Source: Glycomyces terrestris
GTDB lineage: Bacteria > Actinomycetota > Actinomycetes > Mycobacteriales > Micromonosporaceae
Length of the DNA stretch: 64,000 nucleotides
Assembly (NCBI RefSeq): GCF_003933745.1
Contig: NZ_RSEB01000003.1
Coordinates: 372,001-436,000, forward strand
Direction of reading: 5' to 3'
The notes under the pieces were generated by a model. The model made no database searches. It worked only from the letters and a program-made list of their open reading frames with translations, and was not told the DNA's origin. Shown here piece after piece: positions 27,306-34,446 of this stretch. The number at the start of each line of letters is the position of its first letter. Positions within the stretch are counted from its first letter, which is position 1. Position numbers and translations under genes: made by a program.

Positions 27306-28370
27306 ATGAGCGCCGAATACCTCTGGTACATCCCGAACCAGGCCCGCCCCGGCCACCGCGGCGACGACGCCGTCGAGGGCCACAACAGCCTGGAGACCCT
27401 GACGAGCCACGCCGAGGCCCTGGAGGCGCACGGCTGGGGCGGCGCGCTCCTCGGCACCAGCTGGGGGCGGCCCGACACGTTCACCGTCGCGACCGCGCTC
27501 GCGGCCCGCACCACGACGTTCAAGCCGCTCATCGCGATCCGCCCCGGCTACTGGCGGCCCGCGCACTTCGCCTCCGCCGCGGCCACCCTCGACCACCTCA
27601 CCGGCGGCCGCGTCCTGGTGAACATCGTGTCCGGGCAGGACGACCTGGCCGCGTACGGCGACAGCGAGGGCGACCAGGCCCACCGCTACGCCCGCACGAG
27701 GGAGTTCATGCAGATCACGCGCCGGCTCTGGACCGAGGAGCGCGTGACCTTCCGGGGCGAGCACTTCGCCGTCACCGACTCGGCCCTGGAGCTCCGGCCG
27801 GTGGCCGAGGGCGAGCGGCGGCACCCGCGGCTGTACTTCGGCGGCGCGTCCGAGGCCGCCGAGCGGGTCGCGGCCGCCGAGGCCGACGTGCAGCTGTTCT
27901 GGGGCGAGCCCCTCGACGGCGTGCGCGAGCGCATCGAGCGGCTGCGGAAGCTCAGCGAGGAGGTGGGCCGCGAGCACCCGCCGCTCGAGTTCGGGCTGCG
28001 CATCACCACGTTCGTGCGCGACACGACCGAGCAGGCGTGGGCCGACGCCGAGGCGAAGGTGGCGACCATGGCCGCCGGGAACCAGGAGTACCTGCGCGAC
28101 GCCCGCCGCCGCACCGCGGTGGGGCAGCAGCGCCTCCTCGACCTCGCCGCGCGCGGCGAGGTCCTCGACGACAACCTCTACACCGCGCCGGGCCGGTTCG
28201 GAGGCGGCGGCGCGGGCACCACGTGGCTCGTCGGCTCGGCCGAGGACGTCGCGAAGTCCCTGCGGCGGTACCGCGAACTCGGCATCACGCACTTCGTCCT
28301 CTCCGACACCCCGTACCTGCCGGAGATCAAGCGGCAGGGCGACCGGCTGCTGCCGCTCCTGCGCGACTGA
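27306..28370 (+). CDS. LLM-class flavin monooxygenase, SsuD-like
   Basis: 354-residue FMNH2-dependent monooxygenase of the bacterial luciferase superfamily, cytoplasmic. The sequence closely follows alkanesulfonate monooxygenase SsuD: WYIPNQARPGHRGD at the N-terminus, AIRPGYWRPAHFASAAATLDHLTGGRVLVNIVSG spread over 79-112, and the tail GTTWLVGSAEDVAKSLRRYRELGI. SsuD releases sulfite from alkanesulfonates under sulfur starvation. No SsuABC transporter or SsuE reductase gene lies next to it, so substrate and electron donor are inferred. Divergent from the aldo/keto reductase. Confidence 0.9.
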   Translation: MSAEYLWYIPNQARPGHRGDDAVEGHNSLETLTSHAEALEAHGWGGALLGTSWGRPDTFTVATALAARTTTFKPLIAIRPGYWRPAHFASAAATLDHLTGGRVLVNIVSGQDDLAAYGDSEGDQAHRYARTREFMQITRRLWTEERVTFRGEHFAVTDSALELRPVAEGERRHPRLYFGGASEAAERVAAAEADVQLFWGEPLDGVRERIERLRKLSEEVGREHPPLEFGLRITTFVRDTTEQAWADAEAKVATMAAGNQEYLRDARRRTAVGQQRLLDLAARGEVLDDNLYTAPGRFGGGGAGTTWLVGSAEDVAKSLRRYRELGITHFVLSDTPYLPEIKRQGDRLLPLLRD

Positions 28371-28377
28371 ACGCGCG

Positions 28378-28409
28378 AGGCCGCCGGGCGCGGACGCGCC
28401 TGGCGGCCT
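28378..28409. terminator. bidirectional stem-loop between convergent genes
   Basis: AGGCCGCC (28378-28385) pairs with GGCGGCCT (28402-28409), and GGCGCG/CGCGCC pair inside with a G-U step, giving a stem of about 15 pairs just past the flavin monooxygenase stop and before the YbaB-like stop. Confidence 0.75.
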
Positions 28410-28422
28410 TCGTGGTCGCGTC

Positions 28423-28839
28423 CTACTGCCCGGGGTCGGCCTGGCGCTCCCGGGCCTCCTCGATGAGCCGGCGCGCGAGCTCGCGGGTGCGCGCGGACTG
28501 GTTCACGAAGCCGGCGACGATGTCGTGGGTGCGGTCGCGCGCGGCGTCGGCGGCCGTCTCGTACGTCTCGATGACCAGGGCGGCCTGCTCGACCGGCGTC
28601 AGCGACGCGGCGGCCGGGAGGAACTCGACGTCGACGAGTGCGCCCGCGATGTTCGCGGTCACCGCCACCTCGCCGCCTTCCGAGACGATCCGGACGCTGG
28701 TCGCGTCGACCAGGTGCCGGACCGGCATGGCCTCGCCGCGGAGCGAGGACATGCGCTTCTCGAAGTCCGCCATGAAGGCCGCGAGGTCGAACTCCTCGGA
28801 CTGCTCGGGCTGCTCGGGCTGCTCGGGGGTCTCGCTCAC
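28423..28839 (-). CDS. YbaB/EbfC-like protein of type VII locus
   Basis: 138 residues. An N-terminal Glu/Pro/Gln-rich repeat (PEQPEQPEQSEE) is followed by a YbaB/EbfC-type core: helix FMADFEKRMSSL, a beta sheet with VAVTANIAGALVDVEFLPAA, and C-terminal helices. EbfC proteins bind DNA as dimers, but the many copies at actinobacterial type VII loci are of unclear function. It repeats the architecture of the gene at 30951. 136 bp separate it from the membrane gene upstream, so it may have its own promoter. Confidence 0.75.
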   Translation of the reverse strand: MSETPEQPEQPEQSEEFDLAAFMADFEKRMSSLRGEAMPVRHLVDATSVRIVSEGGEVAVTANIAGALVDVEFLPAAASLTPVEQAALVIETYETAADAARDRTHDIVAGFVNQSARTRELARRLIEEARERQADPGQ

Positions 28840-28975
28840 TTGCTCTCCTTGTGCTCGCGCGGCCCGGCGGGAGCGGCGCCCGCTCCCCCGCGAGGTGGTC
28901 TGACAATGCTATTGCGTTGCGGGTTAACAGAAGTGGTAGTAGGCATGACGGTCTTCCCTCGCCTGCGTTCCGGTT

Positions 28976-29539
28976 TCACATCGTCTTGCGCCGCGACCGC
29001 CGCCGCGCGGCCGCGAGTCCTTCGAGGACCAGCAAGGCCCCGAAGGCGATCCACAGCGGAGCGACCAGGAGCCACACCGCCGCCAGGGCCTCGACCTGAT
29101 CGGGGACGAGCGCGTCCCGCAGCGGCGCGGCGATCAGGAACACCGCCGACCACGCGCCGCCCAGCAGCAGCGCGACGTACGTGTGGCGCGGCGGGTAGTG
29201 GTCGCGCATCCGCTGGTTCACCTCGGCCTTGAAAGCGGGATCGCCCTTCCACGCCTCCCAGATGATGAAGCGGCGCTCCTCCCCCGTGGAGGAGGCGAGA
29301 GCGCCGACTTCATTGCGCACCACACGCTCCCGAAGCTCGGCCTGAGTCCGCGGCAGATCGTCGGGGGGCAGCTGCGAGAACAGCCCGCGGCGCTCGGCGA
29401 CCTCGAACTTGAGCTCGTCGAGCTTCACCCCCGGGACGGCGAACCCGCGGTAGAACACCGCGAACACGCCCGCCAGCCACAGCACGATCCCGCCGATCAC
29501 GACCACGAACTCGACGGCGCTAGCCTCAAGAGCGCTCAC
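28976..29539 (-). CDS. membrane protein of type VII substrate operon
   Basis: 187 residues from a GTG at 29539, overlapping the preceding stop (GTGA). One transmembrane helix at the N-terminus (about 9-28), a cytoplasmic or external helical middle (residues 35-115, rich in Glu/Arg), then two more helices (about 118-138 and 148-172) and a basic tail. No family recognised. Translational coupling to the WxG protein gene points to a role in export or immunity of that substrate. Confidence 0.68.
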   Translation of the reverse strand: MSALEASAVEFVVVIGGIVLWLAGVFAVFYRGFAVPGVKLDELKFEVAERRGLFSQLPPDDLPRTQAELRERVVRNEVGALASSTGEERRFIIWEAWKGDPAFKAEVNQRMRDHYPPRHTYVALLLGGAWSAVFLIAAPLRDALVPDQVEALAAVWLLVAPLWIAFGALLVLEGLAAARRRSRRKTM

Positions 29540-30621
29540 CCGCCGTCCTGCACCGCACCCGGCACGCCGCCCAGCAGGCTCTTGAGGCCGGTCATCGGGT
29601 AGCCGGTGAGCATGTCGCCGAGCGCCCCCTTGCCGAAGACGTCGAGGTTGTAGGCGCCGGTCATGCCGGGGACGTTGAGCTTGCCCGAGCCCCACAGGTT
29701 GCCCATCGCGTCGAAGATGTCCTTCGCGTTGTCGCCCTGGTAGTTCGAGCGGAACCCGTTGCCGGGGAACGGCAGGTCGTTCTTGATGGCGCTGGAGAGC
29801 TGGTCGAACTTCAGGCCCGTGCCCTTGCCGAGCGCGCCGAAGCCGAGGTCGATCTGCTTGTGGGCGCCGAACTTCGAGAGGACGCGGCCGAGGTCGCCGA
29901 CGATCTCGTTCAGCTTCGTGAAGCGGGTCGAGAGCATCTGCATCGCGTCGCCGAGCTTGGTCAGGTGCTTCATGATCTTCGCGCCGACGTTCATCGCGTC
30001 GACCACGATGCCGCCGATCATCGCCGCGAACGAGCCGCCGAGCGTGATCCACGAGGAGGCCAGGGCCGCGAGGGCGTACATGATGGCGCGCGACACGAAG
30101 TCGCAGATGAGCTCCAAAATGAGCCCGCGGGTGACGGCGGTCCAGATGCCCATGACCATCATGTAGTTGCCCATGATGCTCGAGGCGGTGCCCGCGCCCT
30201 GGATGGCGCTGCCGAAGTCGGCGGCGAGGAGGCGGTAGGCCTCGGCGGCGTCGCCCTGCCACTCCGAGAGGGACTCGACCTCGGCCTGGAGGTCGGCGCC
30301 GGCCTGGTCGAGGACCCCGGCGATGTTGTTCCAGGTGTCCTTGGTGGCGTTGATCGCGCCCGGGTCCCCGGCGACCCACTCCAAAGGCTCCCTGAGGAAG
30401 TCGACGTGCTCCACGAGGAACCCGACGCCGGCCATCAGGAACTCCTTGAAGGGGTTCGCGACGAACGCGAGGAGGTCGAGCGCGGCGACCGTGCCGTTCA
30501 TCGCGTACTCGAGCCCGGTGTCGGAGTTCATGAGGTCCTGGGCGCTCGCGAGGGCGCGGGCGCCGTCGAGCTCGCCCATCGGCGGAGCGTCGGCGGTGTC
30601 GTTGACGATGAGGTCGTTCAC
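29536..30621 (-). CDS. large WxG-containing type VII substrate
   Basis: 361 residues from a GTG at 30621 that shares one base with the stop of the gene before it. Long helices with the WxG turn at W121-Q-G123 (LSEWQGDAAEAYRLL), then a hydrophobic Ala/Ile/Gly-rich region (about 150-215) and a Gly-rich tail. The overall plan matches the 316-residue WxG protein at 14412, so the two loci look paralogous. No catalytic or toxin motif is visible. Likely exported by a type VII (ESX) machine encoded elsewhere, paired with the EspC-like protein upstream. Confidence 0.72.
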   Translation of the reverse strand: MNDLIVNDTADAPPMGELDGARALASAQDLMNSDTGLEYAMNGTVAALDLLAFVANPFKEFLMAGVGFLVEHVDFLREPLEWVAGDPGAINATKDTWNNIAGVLDQAGADLQAEVESLSEWQGDAAEAYRLLAADFGSAIQGAGTASSIMGNYMMVMGIWTAVTRGLILELICDFVSRAIMYALAALASSWITLGGSFAAMIGGIVVDAMNVGAKIMKHLTKLGDAMQMLSTRFTKLNEIVGDLGRVLSKFGAHKQIDLGFGALGKGTGLKFDQLSSAIKNDLPFPGNGFRSNYQGDNAKDIFDAMGNLWGSGKLNVPGMTGAYNLDVFGKGALGDMLTGYPMTGLKSLLGGVPGAVQDGG

Positions 30622-30947
30622 TAGTTGCCGCTCCTGATGTACGTGTTGAAGGTCTCGGCGACCGAGGAGTCGCACTCCACATAGGCGTCGCACGTGGCCT
30701 TGACGCGGGCCGTGGTCTCCTGGGCGGCCTCGCGCGCGGTCTCGATGAGGTTCGTGGCGATCGCGGCGAGTGCCATGGCGCCGAGCGCGAACGGCGCGTT
30801 GATGATTCCGAAGTCGAGCATGGAGCCCGAGCCCTTGGCCTCGGCGGCGGCGTACGCCTGTGCGACGGGGCCGATCACCTTGGAGTCGATGTTGTCCACG
30901 TGCGTCTCGAACGCGGCGGGGTCGGGGACGTTGAAGCCTTCGCCCAC
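30621..30947 (-). CDS. EspC-like type VII secretion substrate
   Basis: 108 residues. Helix-turn-helix pattern with a Gly/Ser turn (about 38-45), a hydrophobic helix (APFALGAMALAAIATNLIE) and the second helix closing in YVECD (Y89, D93), the YxxxD/E export motif. It therefore resembles the 146-residue protein at 13940. It sits 3 bp after the YbaB-like gene and shares one base with the start of the WxG gene, so the pair is probably made together and exported as a heterodimer. Confidence 0.75.
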   Translation of the reverse strand: MGEGFNVPDPAAFETHVDNIDSKVIGPVAQAYAAAEAKGSGSMLDFGIINAPFALGAMALAAIATNLIETAREAAQETTARVKATCDAYVECDSSVAETFNTYIRSGN

Positions 30948-30950
30948 GGG

Positions 30951-31310
30951 TCACTCCTGCCCTTCGGAGCGGGCGCGCGCCTGGCGGACCAGCTCGTTGT
31001 CCTCGCCGAACACCTCGGCGAGGGCGCCGGTGGCGTTGCGGCCGGCGCTGTCGGCGGCCTGGCGGTAGACGGCCTTGATCATCTCGGCGAGCGAGACCGC
31101 GGACATCTGCCTGATGCCGGGGCCCAGGCGGAGTTCCTGGAGGGCGCCGCCCACGCCGACGGTCACCTCGACCTCGCCGTCGGGGGAGGCCGCGGTGGCG
31201 GAGGCGCCGGCCATGGCGTCGCCGAGGGAGGAGGCGCGCTCCACCATGGAGGCCATGCGGGTCTGGAAGTCCCGCATATAGCCTTCGGGGTCTTCGAACA
31301 CTGAGGGCAA
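30951..31310 (-). CDS. YbaB/EbfC-like protein heading type VII substrate operon
   Basis: 119 residues from a TTG at 31310, picked because AAAGGTGG sits 7 nt upstream; an in-frame ATG at 31346 without a ribosome site would add 12 residues. The core matches YbaB/EbfC: helix YMRDFQTRMASMVERASS, a sheet with GEVEVTVGVGGALQELRLG, and C-terminal helices. DNA binding is known for EbfC but not shown for these. First gene of a coupled operon (YbaB, EspC-like, WxG, membrane protein) with a second YbaB at the end. Confidence 0.75.
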   Translation of the reverse strand: MPSVFEDPEGYMRDFQTRMASMVERASSLGDAMAGASATAASPDGEVEVTVGVGGALQELRLGPGIRQMSAVSLAEMIKAVYRQAADSAGRNATGALAEVFGEDNELVRQARARSEGQE

Positions 31311-31785
31311 CGTTCGACCACCTTTCAAGTCGGGGATTGCGCTCATCTGGAGACGCCCGCGGTCGCCCGCGAGGTTCGCCTTCGGTGACACTCTTCACAC
31401 AAAGTTCACCAAAGTTACGTCCAGATGAACAGGAGTTGTGTTGTTTCCCGTCAAGGGAACGTCAAGACGCGTCAAGAGTATCGTCGGCCCGCCAATGCCG
31501 CAATTCGTTCAGCTGCAAGGCGAAAGCCCAGTTCACGAGGACACTGGCGCGATCGTCACCGTCTAATCTTCGATGATGTGATCATGTGGATGTCTTAAAC
31601 ATCTGGAGTCGAGTGCTTCGATCCGGCCGGGTGGAGGCCGAGGCGCGCCTCGCGGCCGATCAGGCTCGCCCGCACCGGCGGCGGTGCGCATGGTCGAGGG
31701 GTTCCGGGGTTGCGGACGAGGAAGCGCTCGGCCGCGAGGCGGGCGGTGCCGGCGTGGCCGCCGCGGCGCGGGGCGTGGAGGACGC
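31311..31785. other. 475-bp intergenic region with direct repeats
   Basis: No gene seen. The stretch is lower in G+C than its neighbours and should contain the promoter of the type VII operon. It holds CGTCAAG three times at 31449, 31460 and 31470 (10-11 bp apart, one face of the helix) and CAAAGTT twice at 31400 and 31410. Both sets look like activator sites. Read on the minus strand the first set is TTGACG, which may include the -35 element. Confidence 0.5.
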
Positions 31786-32844
31786 TCAGGCTTCGGCGCG
31801 GGCGACCGCGTGGGCGGCGCCGAAGCCGAGGCTGCGGGCGGTCGCGGCGCCGCCGCGGACGCGCAGGGCCGCCTCGGTGTGGTCGCCGAGGTCCTCGACG
31901 CCGAGGGCGGCGGCAAGCGCGCCGTCGCCGACGACGATGCGCAGGCGCCGCCAGGCGGCGGCGGGGAACACCGCCCGAAGGCACGCGGCGAGGTCGATCA
32001 CCTTGAGCCGCACCAGGTTCCCGGTCTCGGCGAGGTCGGGGACGGTGATCGCGACGGTGACGCGTTCGCCGGGCGCGGCGGCCCTGACGGCGTCCTCGGC
32101 GGCGGTGAGGCGCCCGGTGCCGAGGACGGCCACGAGGCCGTCGGCGGCGAGGTCGACGGGGCCGGCGCCGAGGAGGTCCACGAGCCCGTCCGGCGCGTCG
32201 AGCGGGTCCGCGGCCGCCGCGGCGGGCGGCGCGAACGGGAGGCGCGGCGGCTTCCAGGCGTCGTGGAGGTCGAGGGCCGCGAGGTGGCCGCAGGCGCGGG
32301 CGCGGTCGAAGGGGTCCCCGAAGCCGGGGGCGAGTTCGGCGAGGAGGCCGGAGCCGGTGAGGAGGGTGAGCGCGAGCTCGGCGAGGCGGACCCGGCGTCC
32401 GGGGGCGACGGTCTCGAGGCCGAGGGCGAGCAGGAGGGACTCGAGGCGGGCGAGCTGGGTCAGGACGGCGCGCCCCGGTTCGTCGTCCACGACGCCGGCG
32501 AGGGAGCGGAGCTGGAGCCGGCCGCCCGCGGCGGTGTCGCCGGCGAGGGGGAGGCGCTCGAGCCAGGCGCGGGCGAAGCGCTCGAGGGCGTCCTGCGCGG
32601 AGGCGGGGGCCGCGGCGGCCTCGGCGACCGGGGCGCGCTCGGCCACGGCGACGAGGACGGCCAGGTAGAGGGCGCGCTTGCCCGGGAAGTTCGAGTAGAC
32701 GGCGCCGCGCGTGAGCTCAGCCCGCTCGGCGATCCGGTCGACCTTCGCGGCGGCGTACCCGTGCTCGACGAACTCCGCGCGCGCGGCGTCGAGGACCGCC
32801 GCGCGGGTGCGCGCCTGCTGCTGGGCTCGTGTGAGTCTCGCCAT
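31786..32844 (-). CDS. TetR-family regulator with long C-terminal domain
   Basis: 352 residues from the ATG at 32844, with GGAGAAGGAG upstream. The N-terminal helix-turn-helix is standard TetR (VDRIAERAELTRGAVYSNFPGKRALYLAVL, about 37-66). TetR proteins are usually 190-220 residues; here about 150 extra residues follow, starting near 205 with WKPPRLPFAP and ending AAHAVARAEA. They are predicted alpha/beta, and I do not recognise them. They might be a distinct ligand domain. A dyad at 32874-32889, 30 bp upstream, is a possible autoregulatory operator. Confidence 0.8.
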   Translation of the reverse strand: MARLTRAQQQARTRAAVLDAARAEFVEHGYAAAKVDRIAERAELTRGAVYSNFPGKRALYLAVLVAVAERAPVAEAAAAPASAQDALERFARAWLERLPLAGDTAAGGRLQLRSLAGVVDDEPGRAVLTQLARLESLLLALGLETVAPGRRVRLAELALTLLTGSGLLAELAPGFGDPFDRARACGHLAALDLHDAWKPPRLPFAPPAAAAADPLDAPDGLVDLLGAGPVDLAADGLVAVLGTGRLTAAEDAVRAAAPGERVTVAITVPDLAETGNLVRLKVIDLAACLRAVFPAAAWRRLRIVVGDGALAAALGVEDLGDHTEAALRVRGGAATARSLGFGAAHAVARAEA

Positions 32845-32873
32845 AGTCGCTCCTTCTCCAGCGGTCGATCTCA

Positions 32874-32889
32874 GGATATGTGAACATCC
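32874..32889 (-). promoter_or_regulatory. possible operator of the long TetR gene
   Basis: GGAT at 32874-32877 and ATCC at 32886-32889 frame an 8-bp core with partial further symmetry. It lies about 30 bp before the TetR start and 85 bp before the divergent small membrane-protein gene. Weak but well placed. Confidence 0.35.
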
Positions 32890-32974
32890 CGATGTCGTCG
32901 TCATCCGGATTCGAACGGGAAGGTTTCCCTGCTCGGCGGCCGGGGAATCCTGGCGCATCGAGGAGGAGGCGAAC

Positions 32975-33346
32975 ATGGCGAAACAGAAGGACGCGGCCCC
33001 GGAGGCCGCCGAGCCGGCGACGGAGACCGACGCGATCCGCATGTCGGACCTCGCGAACGAGGGTGCCGATGTCGGTGAGCTGCACGGGAAGGAGCTGCTC
33101 GACGCGGAGGAGTGGGAACGGGAGCCGCGGCGCGGGATCCGCCCGGTCGTGGTGGCGGTCGCCGCCGCGGGCGTCGCGGCCGTCGCGGTGGTGGCGATCA
33201 AGATCGCGTACGACCGGCGCAGCCGCGCCCACGGGTACCGCAAGGCCCTGGAGCAGCTCGAAGAGGCCCGGGACACACTGCTCTCGGCGGCCGCCGAACT
33301 GCCCGAGCGCGGACGCGAGGTGCTGCACCGGGTGACGCGCCGCTGA
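32975..33346 (+). CDS. single-pass membrane protein, unknown function
   Basis: 123 residues from the ATG at 32975 behind GAGGAGGAGG. The first half is acidic and disordered (Ala/Glu-rich); a transmembrane helix (about 56-75, PVVVAVAAAGVAAVAVVAIKIA) is followed by an Arg-rich stop-transfer patch and a helical tail (RKALEQLEEARDTLLSAAAEL). No family recognised. It is divergent from the long TetR gene and may be its target. Confidence 0.65.
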   Translation: MAKQKDAAPEAAEPATETDAIRMSDLANEGADVGELHGKELLDAEEWEREPRRGIRPVVVAVAAAGVAAVAVVAIKIAYDRRSRAHGYRKALEQLEEARDTLLSAAAELPERGREVLHRVTRR

Positions 33347-33359
33347 GTTGGTGTATGGT
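33332..33359 (+). promoter_or_regulatory. putative cspA promoter
   Basis: GTGACG (33332-33337) and TATGGT (33354-33359) with a 16-bp spacer, at the end of the preceding gene. It would give a 5' UTR of roughly 235 nt before the cold-shock gene. That UTR holds two stem-loops, at 33375-33404 and 33564-33581, the second just before the ribosome site. Confidence 0.45.
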
Positions 33360-33602
33360 CGGGCAGAGCTTCTCAACGCCGCCGTGCGATGTCCGAGCGG
33401 CGTTTCTCAACCTTCGACGAATCAGGCGAACCATCTCATCGATCCAGCGGTCCGACTCCAGTCGGATCACCCTGTGGCACGCGGTGTCGAAACCGCGGCC
33501 GGTCGCCGCATGCCCCCCGACACCCCCAACAGCTTTCGCGCCGGAGTCATCGGCGCGGAATAAGGGCCGCCCCGGCGGCCCGCCGAACAACAGGAGGAAC
33601 AC

Positions 33603-33806
33603 ATGGCCACCGGCACTGTGAAATGGTTCAACGGCGACAAGGGCTTCGGCTTCATCGCCCCCGACGACGGCTCTGCGGACGTGTTCGCGCACTTCTCCGC
33701 GATCCAGGGCACCGGTCGCCGTGACCTTGAAGAGAACCAGCACGTCGAGTTCGAGATCGAGCAGGGCCAGAAGGGCCCGCAGGCCGCGAACATCCGCGTG
33801 CTCTAA
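33603..33806 (+). CDS. cold shock protein (CspA family)
   Basis: 67-residue single-stranded nucleic-acid chaperone with the five-stranded OB fold. RNP1 is KGFGFI (about 15-20) and RNP2 is DVFAHF (about 26-31); the start [20 protein letters not shown] is the family hallmark. It keeps mRNA unstructured, often at low temperature or in stationary phase. AGGAGG precedes the ATG by 7 nt. It is monocistronic, with a long structured 5' UTR and its own terminator, as expected for post-transcriptional thermal control. Confidence 0.96.
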   Translation: MATGTVKWFNGDKGFGFIAPDDGSADVFAHFSAIQGTGRRDLEENQHVEFEIEQGQKGPQAANIRVL

Positions 33807-33816
33807 GCGAACCGGG

Positions 33817-33841
33817 ACGGCGGCGCATTCCGCGCCGCCGT
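33817..33841 (+). terminator. cspA intrinsic terminator
   Basis: ACGGCGGCGC (33817-33826) pairs with GCGCCGCCGT (33832-33841) around a 5-nt loop, followed by the T-rich TTCTGTGTCTT. Ten nt past the cspA stop. Confidence 0.85.
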
Positions 33842-34024
33842 TCTGTGTCTTCGCACCACCTCCGCTGCGGCCCGCGTCTCCGGCGCGCCGCCGCGCACCA
33901 CCCGTCTCGCAGCCGCGGAGAAAATCCGCGAGAATCTTCCCCGGGGATGTCGAGAACCCGTCTCGGGCTCCGTCCCAGGGGTGTCGGCGCCGAGGGACGG
34001 CGCCTGAGACGGAGGATGGCAGTC

Positions 34025-34435
34025 ATGGCCAAGTACCTGTTGCTCAAGCACTACCGCGGCGGACCGAAGCCGCACCCGAACGCGGTCTCCCTCATGGACG
34101 ACTGGACGCCGGAGGAGATCTCCGAGCACATCGCGTTCATGGGCCGGGTCGCGGACGAGCTGCGCGAGCGCGGCGAGTTCGTCGACGCGCAGGCCCTCGC
34201 GTTCGAGGGCGAGTTCGTGCGCTACGGCGGCGAAGGCCGGGCCCCGGTCACCGACGGCCCGTTCGCCGAGACCAAGGACGTCATCGCCGGCTGGATGATC
34301 ATCGACGTCGACTCCAAGGAGCGCGCCTACGAGGCCGCGGCGCACCTGTCCTCGGCCCCCGGCAAGGACGGCAAGCCGCTCCACGAGTGGATCGAGGTCC
34401 GGCCCTTCCTGACGCACCCGCCGGTCGTCGAGTAG
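34025..34435 (+). CDS. YCII/DGPF-domain protein
   Basis: 136 residues from the ATG at 34025, with GGAGG 9 nt upstream; an ATG 9 nt earlier overlaps that site and is less likely. It has a YCII-related (dimeric alpha-beta barrel) fold with the diagnostic TDGPFAETKDVIAGWMII segment near 77-94. DGPF proteins are the standard genetic partners of ECF42 sigma factors; their biochemical role is not settled. The sigma gene begins 12 bp downstream, so they form one operon. Confidence 0.9.
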   Translation: MAKYLLLKHYRGGPKPHPNAVSLMDDWTPEEISEHIAFMGRVADELRERGEFVDAQALAFEGEFVRYGGEGRAPVTDGPFAETKDVIAGWMIIDVDSKERAYEAAAHLSSAPGKDGKPLHEWIEVRPFLTHPPVVE

Positions 34436-34446
34436 TCGAGGGTCCG

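Noticed and set aside
31449..31476. Three CGTCAAG repeats as a short CRISPR or integration site.
   Set aside because: Units of 7 bp at 10-11 bp spacing are too short; they fit a regulator site better.
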